64,000 nucleotides of DNA from Wenzhouxiangella sp042310355. GTDB lineage: Bacteria; Pseudomonadota; Gammaproteobacteria; Xanthomonadales; Wenzhouxiangellaceae. Position 1 is the stretch's first letter, and each line of letters opens with the position of its first letter. The stretch spans positions 62,001-126,000 of the forward strand of contig NZ_JBHJMR010000010.1 of assembly GCF_042310355.1 (NCBI RefSeq). The letters run 5' to 3'. The notes beneath the pieces were generated by a model. That model was not told the origin of the DNA, searched no databases, and was given only the letters and a program-made list of their open reading frames with translations. The position numbers and the translations under genes are program-made. Positions 1-9,129 of the stretch are shown here, piece by piece.

Positions 1-11
1 GATCGGAATCT

Positions 12-106
12 AGGGTTCAGAGTTCAGGATTCAGGTTTCAGGAAATCCACCTGGAGGTCGCCCGACCTCCTGAACCCTGAACCCTGAAACCTGAAACCTG
101 AAACCT
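12..106. repeat. Heptad-armed palindrome downstream of pmbA
   Basis: The left arm (12-43) is four degenerate 7-base units of the form GGTTTCA. The right arm (about 69-106) is five units of the reverse complement, CCTGAAA/CCTGAAC. Between them lies a perfect short hairpin, GGAGGTCG and CGACCTCC around two bases. The whole region can fold into one long stem whose outer part is repetitive. No T-run follows on the pmbA side, so it does not look like a standard Rho-independent terminator. The left boundary may extend past the window edge. Confidence 0.8.
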
Positions 107-110
107 TTTC

Positions 111-1493
111 CTACCCCTCCTGCCCGGCCACAGTCATCGCGCCGACCAGCAGCGAGCCGGTACGAATGTTGTGGCGGGGATCCATGTCGGTGCCCGCCGC
201 CACCAGGCCGGTGAGCATGTCACGCAGATTGCCGGCGATGGTGATTTCCTCGACCGGGGCGGCGATGCGGCCGTCCTCGACGCGGAAGCCGGCCGCACCG
301 CGCGAGTAGTCACCCGTGACGATGTTGACGCCCTGCCCCATCAGCTCGGTCACCACCAGCCCCTCGCCCATTTCGGCCAGCAGCTCATCGAAGGAGTGCG
401 TCGCGCCGGCCAACTCCAGATTGTGCACTCCGCCTGCATTGGCGGTGGTCTCCAGGCCCAGGCGGCGGGCGGAATAACTGCTCAGAACGTAGCGCGACAA
501 AACGCCCGCCTCCACCAGCGGCGACTCCCGCGTGGCCACGCCATCGCCGTCGAAGCTTGCCGATCGCGCGGCGCGCGGCAGATGAGGACGCTCGACCAGC
601 GAGGCCCATTCCGGCAGAACGCGCTCACCCACCGCGTCGAGCAGAAAGCTGCTGCGGCGGTAAAGGTTGCCGCCGGATACGGCGGCGACGAGGTGTCCGA
701 TCAGGCCGCGTGCCACTTCCGGCACGAACAGCACGGGCATCCGGCCGGTGCGAATCCGCTTCGAGCCCAGGCGGCGCACGCTGCGCCGCGCGGCCTCACT
801 GCCGGTGATCTCGGGCGCGGCCAGGTCGGTCCAGCATCGCTGCGCATCGAAATCGTAGTCGCGCTGCATCCCGGACTCGTCACGCGCGATCAGGACGCAA
901 CTCTGCGAGTACGCCGTGCCGCGCAGGCGGCCGACAAAGCCGTGGCTGTTGGCGTAGACGGCCAGGTTCGCTTCGCTCGTCACGCTCGCGCCTTCGGAAT
1001 TGGCGATGCGTTCATCGGCCTCGCGCCCCGCCTGCTCGATGACGCGCGCGCGCTCGACCATCTCGTCGAGCGGAATGTCTTTGGCATGCCACAGCTCCAG
1101 GTCAGGAAAATCGTTGGCCATCAGGCGTGCTTCGGCCAGGCCGGCCGCCCGGTCGGGCTGGGTATTGCGGGCGATTGCCAGGGCGCGGTCAACCGTCTCG
1201 TCGATCGCTTCCGGCCGCAAGTCGCCGGTGCTCGCACTGCCGCTGCACTGGCGCACGTAGACGGTGACCTGAACGCTGCGGTCGCGCGCCTCTTCGAGGG
1301 TTTCGACCTCGCCCAGGCGTACCGAGGCCTCCCGCCCCAGGCTCGAACCTAGGGAGACCTCGGCCTGCTCGGCGCCGCCCGTGCGCGCGCGCTCGAGCAC
1401 ATGCTGGGCGATCCCGACCAGCAGCTCGGTTTCCCGGTCCGGATCATGCAGCAGGGCGGCGTTGTCGGTGTCGGTCAATTCCCGGCGGCTCAT
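111..1493 (-). CDS. pmbA: TldE/PmbA subunit of the TldD-TldE metalloprotease
   Basis: PmbA (TldE) pairs with TldD in a cytosolic protease that in E. coli matures microcin B17 and degrades the antitoxin CcdA. The product is 460 residues, near the usual 450 for PmbA, and lacks the zinc-binding HExxxH motif, as expected for the non-catalytic partner. The ATG at 1493 overlaps the tldD stop codon in an ATGA arrangement. The reading frame is open for 28 more codons upstream, but that extension lies wholly inside tldD and has no family similarity, so I chose 1493. It is the last gene of the minus-strand block starting at maf. A repeat-armed palindrome begins directly after its TAG stop. Confidence 0.95.
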   Translation of the reverse strand: MSRRELTDTDNAALLHDPDRETELLVGIAQHVLERARTGGAEQAEVSLGSSLGREASVRLGEVETLEEARDRSVQVTVYVRQCSGSASTGDLRPEAIDETVDRALAIARNTQPDRAAGLAEARLMANDFPDLELWHAKDIPLDEMVERARVIEQAGREADERIANSEGASVTSEANLAVYANSHGFVGRLRGTAYSQSCVLIARDESGMQRDYDFDAQRCWTDLAAPEITGSEAARRSVRRLGSKRIRTGRMPVLFVPEVARGLIGHLVAAVSGGNLYRRSSFLLDAVGERVLPEWASLVERPHLPRAARSASFDGDGVATRESPLVEAGVLSRYVLSSYSARRLGLETTANAGGVHNLELAGATHSFDELLAEMGEGLVVTELMGQGVNIVTGDYSRGAAGFRVEDGRIAAPVEEITIAGNLRDMLTGLVAAGTDMDPRHNIRTGSLLVGAMTVAGQEG

Positions 1494-2920
1494 CCCGTAC
1501 CCCCGACGGTGAGTCCGTCGATCCGCAGGGTCGGCTGACCGACGCCGACGGGAACGCCCTGGCCTTCCTTGCCGCACACGCCGATGCCCGAATCGAGTTC
1601 GAGATCGTTGCCGACCATGCCCACGCGCGTAAGCACGTCGGGACCGTTGCCGATCAGGGTCGCGCCCTTGATGGGGGCCGCAACCCGGCCGTTCTTGACG
1701 CGGTAGGCCTCGGAGGCGGCGAAGACGAACTTGCCGGAAGTGATGTCGACCTGCCCGCCGTTGAAGCCGACCGCGTAGATGCCGTCGTCGACCGAGGCGA
1801 GAATTTCGCCCGGATCGTGCGCGCCCGGCAGCATGTAGGTGTTGGTCATGCGCGGCATCGGCAGGTGCGCAAAGGACTCGCGACGGCCGTTGCCGGTCGG
1901 CTCGGCACCCATCAGGCGGGCGTTGAGTCGATCCTGCATATAGCCGACCAGGCGGCCGTTCTCGATCAGGGTATTGCAGGCGGTGGGCGTGCCTTCGTCA
2001 TCGATGCTCAACGATCCGCGGCGGTCAGCCAGCGTGCCGTCATCGACCACGGTGCACTGCTCGGTGGCGACCATCTCGCCCATGCGGTCGGCGAAGGCCG
2101 AAATGCCCTTGCGATTGAAGTCGCCTTCCAGGCCATGGCCGACGGCCTCGTGCAGCAACACACCGGGCCAGCCGGACCCGAGCACCACCGTCATGTAGCC
2201 GGCCGGCGCCGGCTCCGCGGTCAGGTTGATCGCCGCGACGCGCACAGCTTCGCGGGCGTGCTCCTGCCAGAATTCCGGATCCGTCACCGAGTCCATGCTC
2301 CAGCGCCCGCCGCCGCCGGACATGCCCTGCTCGCGCAATCCGTCCTCTTCCATCAGGACACGGATATCGAGCCGCACGAGCGGCCTGACGTCGCCGGCCA
2401 GCACACCGTCGGTTGCCGCCACCAGGATGGATTCGTGACTGGCCGAGAGGTTGACGCTGACCTGGCTGACGCGCGAGTCGAGGGAACGCACGTAGGCGTC
2501 GATGGTACGCAGCAGTTCCACCCGCTCGGAGGACTGCCCGCCGCCGACCGGGTCGTGCGCACCGTAGCGCGCCGGGGCAACGCGCGGCTGGCCGACCCGC
2601 ACCATCCCATTGCCGCCCGAGCGAGCGATGGCGCGCGCGCTGCCGGTCGCATCGAGCAGGGCGGGCAGGGCCATCGAGTCGGCATAGGCAAAGCCGGTGC
2701 CGGCGCCGGCCACGGCCCGGACACCGACGCCCTGGTCGGAATCGAAACTGCCGCTCTTGACCGCACCGTCCTCGAGCATCCAGCCCTCGCTGATGCGGCG
2801 CTGGAAGTACAGTTCGCCGAAGTCGATCTGTGAGGAAACGAGCCGGCCGAGGGCCAGCTCCAGTTCATTTTCGCCTACACCGGCCGGGGCCAGCAGGCTG
2901 TCGAGTACTTGTTGATACAT
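1490..2920 (-). CDS. tldD: Metalloprotease TldD
   Basis: TldD is the catalytic subunit of the TldD-TldE zinc peptidase acting on unfolded peptides in the cytosol. The protein is 476 residues (E. coli about 481) and carries the family zinc motif HEAVGH at about residues 257-262, followed by GLEGD. The frame is open for 43 codons further upstream, but those residues (rich in Arg and Lys, no similarity) fall in the spacer after yhdP. The ATG at 2920 begins the typical MYQQVLDSLL-like start. It lies 34 bases after the yhdP stop and overlaps pmbA by four bases, so all three are likely cotranscribed. Confidence 0.96.
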   Translation of the reverse strand: MYQQVLDSLLAPAGVGENELELALGRLVSSQIDFGELYFQRRISEGWMLEDGAVKSGSFDSDQGVGVRAVAGAGTGFAYADSMALPALLDATGSARAIARSGGNGMVRVGQPRVAPARYGAHDPVGGGQSSERVELLRTIDAYVRSLDSRVSQVSVNLSASHESILVAATDGVLAGDVRPLVRLDIRVLMEEDGLREQGMSGGGGRWSMDSVTDPEFWQEHAREAVRVAAINLTAEPAPAGYMTVVLGSGWPGVLLHEAVGHGLEGDFNRKGISAFADRMGEMVATEQCTVVDDGTLADRRGSLSIDDEGTPTACNTLIENGRLVGYMQDRLNARLMGAEPTGNGRRESFAHLPMPRMTNTYMLPGAHDPGEILASVDDGIYAVGFNGGQVDITSGKFVFAASEAYRVKNGRVAAPIKGATLIGNGPDVLTRVGMVGNDLELDSGIGVCGKEGQGVPVGVGQPTLRIDGLTVGGTG

Positions 2921-2954
2921 GGTGTCAAGGATATCCGGGCGCGGGTGAATGGTT

Positions 2955-5900
2955 TCAATCGAATGGAGCAGGAGATTCGTCTTCCTCGGGCGCTTCGTCC
3001 TCGAGCCGACGGTCTTCCGGCTCGGCCGCGCGCGCATCGATGAGTTCAACCTTCGGCGCCTCCCAGGAACCGGTGACCCGGTAGCGGGCCTCGCCGACGC
3101 CCTGCAGGGGGCGCTCCAGAAGGCTGCGCAGGATCAGTCCGGCGGCCGCACCCGCCGGCCCGCCGGCCAGGCCGCCAAGTACCGGCAGGGTGCCGCTCAC
3201 CCCCGGCTCGACCAGCACGGTCTGATCGTAGCTGCGCGCGCCCAGGTCGGTCGTGCCGGTCACCGTGATGTCGGCAGCCGGGGCTTCCAGGCGCAGTCCA
3301 TCGGTGCGCGCGACGCCGCCGGCCAGCTCGAAGGCCCCTTCGACCCGATCGAACTTGAGACCCTGGCTGAAGACATCGCGAAAGTCGAGCATCAGGCGCC
3401 GCGGCATGGCGCTGAGGCTGATCAGGCCGACCAGGCGACCCGCCCCCGGCTGCGCCTCGGGAATGGTGCCGTCGACCATCACGAGCCCGAGCGTACCGCT
3501 GAGCCGGGCGAGGGAAAAATCCATCGGCGCGCCGGTCCAGCGACCGTTCAGGTCCAGCTGTGTCCGCGCCGCGTCGAACTGCGTCTCGTAGCCCATCGTC
3601 GCCAGCAGCGACGGCAAGCGCGTACTGATCAGGCGGCCCTCGAACTCCGTGACGGGACCGGCTTCGGCAAGGATCCAGCGTCCGTAGCCGCTCAACTCCA
3701 GGTGCGGCCCGAGAACCTCGATGCGCTCGATCTCGATGCCCTCGCTGCGGGCATGGCTCTCGATACGAACACGCCCGAGCGGAATATCGCCGATGCGCAG
3801 GGACTCGATCAGCAGATGAATCGGGGGGAACTCGGTCGGCACGCGGGTTCGCGTCTGCCCCGGCACCGGGGCCCGGGCGAGGTCCCCGCTCGGCACTTGA
3901 GACGGCCTGCGGGACAGATCGACCCGCTCGAGGTCAACGGCGAGCACCCGCCCGGAGTCGACCGGCATGGGCAAGGTGATGTCGCCCTCGATCGACGGGC
4001 CGGACAGACTCATGCGCCATTGGGACGGCTCGCGATGCGCATCGAGTTCGACCTCCTCGAGGCTGAAACTGCCGTAGTCGAGTTGACCCAGCCCGATGCG
4101 GACACGCCCCGGCCGGGCGTCGCCGTCACCGTCACCGCCGGTCGTGGAGAAGTGCGAAAACCACTCGCTCCAGCCGGCCAGATCGAGTCGATCGACTTGC
4201 CCGGCCACATCGAAGCCGTTCTCGGCCGGCAGCGCCGGCGCGGACTGCCCCAGACCGGCGGCGACGCGCCAGCGCCCCTCGGCATCCTCGGCGGTCAGCT
4301 GCAGCAGCTGGGCCAGCCGGGCGCTGATCGTCATTCCGCCGGCCCGGGCCCGCAGGCTCAAGTCCAGCGGCATCGCTTCCCCGGCTTCCTTGTTCAGCGG
4401 CGGCGGCATATCCAGCGCCAGCCCGCGCAAATCGGAAGCCGCTTCCAGCTGCCAGCCACCATCGGGGTGACCATCGAGCCGAACCTGCCACTGGCTGCTG
4501 CCATCGACACGCTCGGTCAGCGCCGACCAGGGCGCGCGCTCGGGCAGCAGCCTGGCCGGTGGCAGGTCACCGGACAGGGTCAACCAGGCCGGTGACTCGA
4601 AGCCGGCCTCGATCTCGACCTCCGTCGCGCCGTCCAGCTGCAGGCGCGCCGGGCCAAGACCTTCGCGATCGAAGATGACGCGTCCCTCGAGGCCGGGAAA
4701 GCCCAGGTTGGCCGCCGGCAGCCCGAGGGTCGTTCCTTCGAACTCGGCGCTGCCGTCGAGCCGCCATTCGGCCATGCGGCGAAGCGGCAGGAACAGTTCG
4801 GTCGCGATCGAAACCGAGCCCGAAGCGCTGACCGGGTCCACGAAATCCGACCAGCCCTCGAACGGAAAGTCCCTGAGCAGGGTTCGAACTTCCCCGGCAT
4901 CGACTTCATCCGCGGCCAGGGCGATGGAAATCTCCGGCTCGAGCAGGTCGCCGATGGCAATCTGCTCGGCGCTCACCGGCACCGGTCCCAGCGAGCCGCT
5001 GTCGACGCGCGCGATCATGCTGCGGCCGACAAAGTCGACCCGGCCGGACAGGCCGCGGGCGAGGGGCCAGTCTTCCCAGAAGTCGATATCGGCGCCGCGA
5101 AAATCGATCCAGGCCTGGAAATCGCCCGGGGCCCATTCGCGGAACTTGTGCCCGAGCCGGAAGTGGTAGTTGAGCCCGCCGGTTCCGCCGGACAGACCCA
5201 GCAAGGCGCGATCGAGCCAGTTCAGCGTCTTCGGCGGAATCTGGCCGGACGGCAACCAGGGTCGTGGATCGACGGCAGCGATGCGTTCGGCGTCGACACG
5301 GAAATCGAGGAAGGGGCGGCCGCCGCCCAGCCAGACCCAGCCGTCCGCCCTGCCCCGGGCTTCCGGACGCGTCCCCACTACGCCATCGAGCTGCACGGCC
5401 CCGGGCGAGACCACAACACGTCCTTCGATCGTTTCGATCGGTACCGGCTGGCGCATCTTCGCGGGCCAGTCGACGACCGGGCTGCCGGAAAGGGAGAGCT
5501 CGGCGCGGTCGCCGGCCAGGCCGAGATCCAGGTCCAGCCCGGACAGGCGCAGGCGGTCTCCCGGCATGTTCAGGCCCGCGCCCGCCACCGTGCCGTCCAG
5601 GCGGTGCAGCGCCCCCGGGTGCTGATAGAGCAGTTCGAGATCACGCACCTCACCGGCCAGGGAAGCCGGCCAGCGGCGCCAACCGGACAGCCAGCGCCCG
5701 AACACCTCGTGCAGCTGCGCCAGGTCAAGTTCGGGCACTTCGGCCGCCCAGAGCCGATCATCGTGCGCGATCACGATATCGCTGGCCAGCCGGCGACCGC
5801 CGCTTTCCAGCCGCAGCAACTCGGCATCGATGCGACGCCCGCGACGCTCCACGCGCAGCGCGCCGCCCAGGTCGAAGCCGTCGTTGCCGGCCAGCTCGAA

Positions 5901-6737
5901 ACCCAGGTCCGCAGACCCGCCGTGATCGACGTGCCAGTCGAAGGCCAGATCCGCATCGAGTCGATCCGGCGGCAGGTTCAGGAAATCCGGCAGGATGCGA
6001 TCGAGGCCCGGCGCTTCCAGGCGCAACCGGTTGAGGTCGATGTTACCGGTCAGGGACTGCAACCGGCCCGCCACCTGCTCACCCAGCAGCGACAGCGACA
6101 GCGCCGCTTCCGGCGCGGCGGCAAGATGCGCACGGGCAACCAGGGCCGTGCGATTGCCGCGACGCCGCAACTCGCCCTCGCTGATGACCAGGTCCAGGCG
6201 CGGGCCGCGCTGCGGGCTGATGCCGAGCTCGAGGTCCCGGACCACGAGATCGCCGGCCAGCGCCTGCCCGCCGCCTGGGTCGCCGGAAAGCCGCCCGCCC
6301 TCCTCCAGGCGCAGGCCCCATTGTCCGGCCTCGTCTTCGGCCAGAACGAGGTCGAGTCCGAGCAAGACCAGCCGGAACGGGTTGCGATCGGACCGCAGCA
6401 GGTCGGGCAGGTGAAGCTCGAGCCTGGCCTGCTCGACTTCGACCGTCGACGTCGCGCCCGAACCGGCACGCAGTCCTTCGAGGCTGATCCGCGGGGTAAG
6501 CCGCGGCCAGCTCGCCTGCACCCGCTCGATGGTGACCGGCTGACCCAGACGATCGGACAACTGGCTCTCGAGCCAGGGTGTGAGTTCGTCAGCATAGGGG
6601 ATGAACAGGCGCCCGATACCGACGATCACGGCCGTGGCGATGATCACCACAGCCGCGATCGCAGCCAGCCACTGGCGCAATCGCCTCAGGATTCCGCGCG
6701 CTGAAGACGCCGGCTTGTCGATGCTGCGCTCGCTCAA
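2955..6737 (-). CDS. yhdP: YhdP family AsmA-like envelope lipid-transport protein
   Basis: YhdP is an AsmA/TamB-type protein anchored in the inner membrane. With TamB and YdbH it is thought to carry phospholipids across the periplasm to the outer membrane in E. coli. The product has 1260 residues (E. coli about 1266). It has a single N-terminal membrane segment at about residues 22-45, then a very long beta-rich periplasmic region. The C-terminal 250 residues include the AsmA-like stretch with GLAGGPAGAAAGLILRSLL. Its start codon overlaps the rng stop (ATGA) and the order rng-yhdP-tldD matches many gammaproteobacteria. Many shadow frames cross this gene; none is supported. Confidence 0.94.
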   Translation of the reverse strand: MSERSIDKPASSARGILRRLRQWLAAIAAVVIIATAVIVGIGRLFIPYADELTPWLESQLSDRLGQPVTIERVQASWPRLTPRISLEGLRAGSGATSTVEVEQARLELHLPDLLRSDRNPFRLVLLGLDLVLAEDEAGQWGLRLEEGGRLSGDPGGGQALAGDLVVRDLELGISPQRGPRLDLVISEGELRRRGNRTALVARAHLAAAPEAALSLSLLGEQVAGRLQSLTGNIDLNRLRLEAPGLDRILPDFLNLPPDRLDADLAFDWHVDHGGSADLGFELAGNDGFDLGGALRVERRGRRIDAELLRLESGGRRLASDIVIAHDDRLWAAEVPELDLAQLHEVFGRWLSGWRRWPASLAGEVRDLELLYQHPGALHRLDGTVAGAGLNMPGDRLRLSGLDLDLGLAGDRAELSLSGSPVVDWPAKMRQPVPIETIEGRVVVSPGAVQLDGVVGTRPEARGRADGWVWLGGGRPFLDFRVDAERIAAVDPRPWLPSGQIPPKTLNWLDRALLGLSGGTGGLNYHFRLGHKFREWAPGDFQAWIDFRGADIDFWEDWPLARGLSGRVDFVGRSMIARVDSGSLGPVPVSAEQIAIGDLLEPEISIALAADEVDAGEVRTLLRDFPFEGWSDFVDPVSASGSVSIATELFLPLRRMAEWRLDGSAEFEGTTLGLPAANLGFPGLEGRVIFDREGLGPARLQLDGATEVEIEAGFESPAWLTLSGDLPPARLLPERAPWSALTERVDGSSQWQVRLDGHPDGGWQLEAASDLRGLALDMPPPLNKEAGEAMPLDLSLRARAGGMTISARLAQLLQLTAEDAEGRWRVAAGLGQSAPALPAENGFDVAGQVDRLDLAGWSEWFSHFSTTGGDGDGDARPGRVRIGLGQLDYGSFSLEEVELDAHREPSQWRMSLSGPSIEGDITLPMPVDSGRVLAVDLERVDLSRRPSQVPSGDLARAPVPGQTRTRVPTEFPPIHLLIESLRIGDIPLGRVRIESHARSEGIEIERIEVLGPHLELSGYGRWILAEAGPVTEFEGRLISTRLPSLLATMGYETQFDAARTQLDLNGRWTGAPMDFSLARLSGTLGLVMVDGTIPEAQPGAGRLVGLISLSAMPRRLMLDFRDVFSQGLKFDRVEGAFELAGGVARTDGLRLEAPAADITVTGTTDLGARSYDQTVLVEPGVSGTLPVLGGLAGGPAGAAAGLILRSLLERPLQGVGEARYRVTGSWEAPKVELIDARAAEPEDRRLEDEAPEEDESPAPFD

Positions 6738-8206
6738 AGCAGAACCACGTCGAACTGTTCCTGGTCGTATTGCTCTTCGGGCTGGAAATGAATGCTCGTG
6801 CCCAGTTGTTCGGTCAACTCGGCAATCGAACGATGATGCTCTTCGAGCATCCGATCGACCACCGCCGGACAGGCCATCACGCGCATCTGCCCGGTCTCGA
6901 ACTGCCGCACCGCCCGCATGATCTCGCGAAAGATCTCCGAGCAGACCGTATCCACGCTCTTGACCCGGCCGCGTCCGTCACAGGCCGGACAGGGTTCGCA
7001 CACGCGATGCTCGAGGCTTTCGGTGGTGCGCTTGCGCGTCATTTCGACCAGGCCCAGGGGGGAGATTTCCGAGACGGTGCTGCGGGCATGGTCGCGCGCC
7101 AGGGCCCGCTGCAGGGTCCGGAGCACCTGACGCTTGTGATCGTCCTCGGTCATGTCGATGAAATCGATGATGATGATCCCGCCCAGGTTGCGCAGCCGAA
7201 GCTGCCGGGCAATGGCCTGGGCCGCTTCGAGATTGGTCTTGTAGATCGTCTCTTCGAGGTTGCGATAGCCCAGGTAGGAGCCGGTATTGACGTCGACGGT
7301 GGTCATCGCCTCGGTCTGGTCGATGGTCAGGTGCCCACCCGACTTCAGCGGCGTGTTGCGATCGAGCGCGCGCTCGATCTCGGTTTCGACGCCGTACAGA
7401 TCGAAAAGCGGCCGGTCGCCGTCGTAGAACTCGATGCGGTCGGCCCATTCCGGAAAGAATTCCCCGGCGAAGCGGACCGCGCGCCGGAAGGTTTCCGGCT
7501 CGTCGATGCGCACCTTCTCGATCTCGGCGTGCATCAAGTCCCGCAGAGAGCGATAGGGCAACGACAGGTCCTCGTAGACCAGCTGCCCGGCCGCAGCCTG
7601 TCCGGCGTCCGTCTCGATGCGCGGCCAGAGCCGGCGCAGGTACTTGAGATCACGCGCCAGCGCATCGACTTCAACGCCCTCGGCGTTGGTGCGGATGATG
7701 AAACCGTGCTCCGGTTCTTCGCCCGTCAAATCGCGCAGGATGTCACGCAGTCGCTCGCGCTCGGCCTCGAGCTCGATGCGAACCGAAACGCCCAGGCTCT
7801 GGATTCCCGGCAACAGCACCAGGTAACGCGACGGAATGCTCAACTGCGCCGTCAGGCGCGCACCCTTGCTGCCGAGCGGGTCCTTGACCACCTGCACCAG
7901 CAGGCGTTGACCCTGGCTGACCAGTTCGGTGATCGACGGAACGGGCCGCGCCTCGCCGTTTTCGTCCAGCTCGGGCTGCCGCGGCAGGATGTCGGCCGCG
8001 TGCAGAAAGGCCGTGCGCTCGAGACCGATATTGACGAAAGCCGCCTGCATGCCGGGCAGAACGCGCTCGATGCGTCCCATGTAGATATTGCCGACATAGC
8101 TGGCCTCGCCGCTGCGCTCGAGGTAAAGCTCTTGCAGCAGACCGCTTTCCACCACCGCCACGCGACGCTCGGTGGGCGAGACGTTGATCAGTATTTCGTC
8201 ACTCAC
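6734..8206 (-). CDS. rng: Ribonuclease G
   Basis: RNase G is an endoribonuclease of the RNase E/G family. It matures the 5' end of 16S rRNA and degrades some mRNAs. The product is 490 residues (E. coli 489). An S1-type RNA-binding domain lies near residues 35-125 (YVGNIYMGRIERVLPGMQAA). The catalytic core contains VDVNTGSYLG and the metal-ligand region IIIDFIDM. Near the end is the zinc-link CPACDGRG. It lacks the long C-terminal scaffold of RNase E. The stop overlaps the start of yhdP, and maf lies 93 bases upstream. Confidence 0.97.
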   Translation of the reverse strand: MSDEILINVSPTERRVAVVESGLLQELYLERSGEASYVGNIYMGRIERVLPGMQAAFVNIGLERTAFLHAADILPRQPELDENGEARPVPSITELVSQGQRLLVQVVKDPLGSKGARLTAQLSIPSRYLVLLPGIQSLGVSVRIELEAERERLRDILRDLTGEEPEHGFIIRTNAEGVEVDALARDLKYLRRLWPRIETDAGQAAAGQLVYEDLSLPYRSLRDLMHAEIEKVRIDEPETFRRAVRFAGEFFPEWADRIEFYDGDRPLFDLYGVETEIERALDRNTPLKSGGHLTIDQTEAMTTVDVNTGSYLGYRNLEETIYKTNLEAAQAIARQLRLRNLGGIIIIDFIDMTEDDHKRQVLRTLQRALARDHARSTVSEISPLGLVEMTRKRTTESLEHRVCEPCPACDGRGRVKSVDTVCSEIFREIMRAVRQFETGQMRVMACPAVVDRMLEEHHRSIAELTEQLGTSIHFQPEEQYDQEQFDVVLL

Positions 8207-8299
8207 AGCCTGGAATACCGCTCGAAAAAGTCAGCAATCGGAAAGAATAGCACCGGCCCGGAGCGCGCAAGCTCACGCCGACCCGGCCGGAGGCGCATC

Positions 8300-8878
8300 T
8301 CAGACGATCAGGCCGGCCTCTCGCAACAGCTCGCCGGTCTCGAACAAGGGCAGGCCGACCACACCGGTATAGCTGCCCGACAACGACCGCACCCAGATAC
8401 CGGCCGACCCCTGGATGCCGTAGGCGCCGGCCTTGTCGTGCGGTTCGCCCGAGGCGATGTAGCGCTCGACCCACTTCGCGGGCGGTTGCCCGAATTCGAC
8501 CGCGGTGACGCTGAGGCGTTCGGCGATCTGGCCGCCGGGCGCCACCAGCACGACGGCCGAGAGCACCTGGTGCTCGCTTCCGGACAGCCGTTGCAACATA
8601 TCGCGCGCCTCGGCGTCGTCGGCCGGCTTGCCCAGGCACTGCCCGTCATCGACAACGGCGGTATCCGAACCGAGCACGAAACGGTCTCCGGACCGTCGGT
8701 GGACGGCCAGCGCCTTATCCCGGGCCACGCGCCGCACGTAGTCTTCCGGCGTCTCACCCTCGCGTACCGTCTCATCGATATCCGCCGGCCGGACATCGAA
8801 GTCGATATCGAACAGCGACAGGAGTTCGCGGCGGCGGGGGGAGGCGGAAGCCAGGACAAGACGGTTGGGCTCATTCAT
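8300..8878 (-). CDS. maf: Maf/YhdE nucleotide pyrophosphatase
   Basis: Maf/YhdE proteins hydrolyse dTTP, UTP and modified pyrimidine nucleotides to monophosphates and are viewed as house-cleaning enzymes. The 192-residue product opens with the family signature LASASPRRREL and keeps the GSDTAVV and YGIQG motifs. By sequence it resembles the YhdE (dTTPase/UTPase) branch rather than YceF, an inference. The maf-rng pairing is widespread. Directly upstream of its ATG begins the octamer repeat array, so any promoter for maf must lie in or beyond that array. Confidence 0.94.
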   Translation of the reverse strand: MNEPNRLVLASASPRRRELLSLFDIDFDVRPADIDETVREGETPEDYVRRVARDKALAVHRRSGDRFVLGSDTAVVDDGQCLGKPADDAEARDMLQRLSGSEHQVLSAVVLVAPGGQIAERLSVTAVEFGQPPAKWVERYIASGEPHDKAGAYGIQGSAGIWVRSLSGSYTGVVGLPLFETGELLREAGLIV

Positions 8879-8890
8879 GCGGATAGCTTT

Positions 8891-9121
8891 CTGGTTGGTT
8901 GGCTGGTTGGCTGGTTGGCTGGTTGGCTGGTTGGCTGGTTGGCTGGTTGGCTGGTTGGCTGGTTGGCTGGTTGGCTGGTTGGGCAGGAGTGTAAATTGCT
9001 TTTCGGATGACGCATCAAGTCTATCCGGAGGAACCCGATCAAAGAGCGCCCTGCCCGTTGGTCGAAGCCGAACCAGCTAACCAGCAAACCAGCAAACCAG
9101 CAAACAAGCCAACCAGCAAAC
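8891..9121. repeat. Octad-armed palindrome between rlmH and maf
   Basis: The left arm (8891-8983) is about eleven nearly perfect copies of the 8-mer GGCTGGTT. The right arm (about 9071-9121) is about six degenerate copies of the complement (AACCAGCA type). The inner edges continue the pairing: GGGCAGG after the left arm faces CCTGCCC before the right arm. The loop between them is about 60 bases and holds no gene. The repeat reads through as a Leu-Val-Gly-Trp peptide on one strand, which is an artefact of composition. It interrupts an otherwise tight operon-like run. Confidence 0.9.
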
Positions 9122-9129
9122 TTCGGGCG

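Noticed and set aside
12..106. Rho-independent terminator for pmbA
   Set aside because: The palindrome is strong, but no T-run follows on either strand and the arms are tandem repeats also found upstream of genes (34189-34402).
2949..6704. Long plus-strand frames opposite yhdP (548 and 518 codons)
   Set aside because: High-GC antisense shadow with His/Gln/Arg/Gly-rich composition. The opposite frame encodes an intact YhdP of normal length. The same applies to long frames opposite rng, leuS, ahcY, metK, mlaE and the kinase.
8865..9087. Reading frames across the octad repeat coding LVGWLAGW and TSQPANQP peptides on either strand
   Set aside because: They are direct translations of an 8-base tandem repeat and have no start site or similarity. 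The other octad locus (61447-61630) gives the same kind of artefact.
8891..9121. CRISPR array
   Set aside because: The repeat unit is eight bases with no spacers, and no cas genes are nearby.
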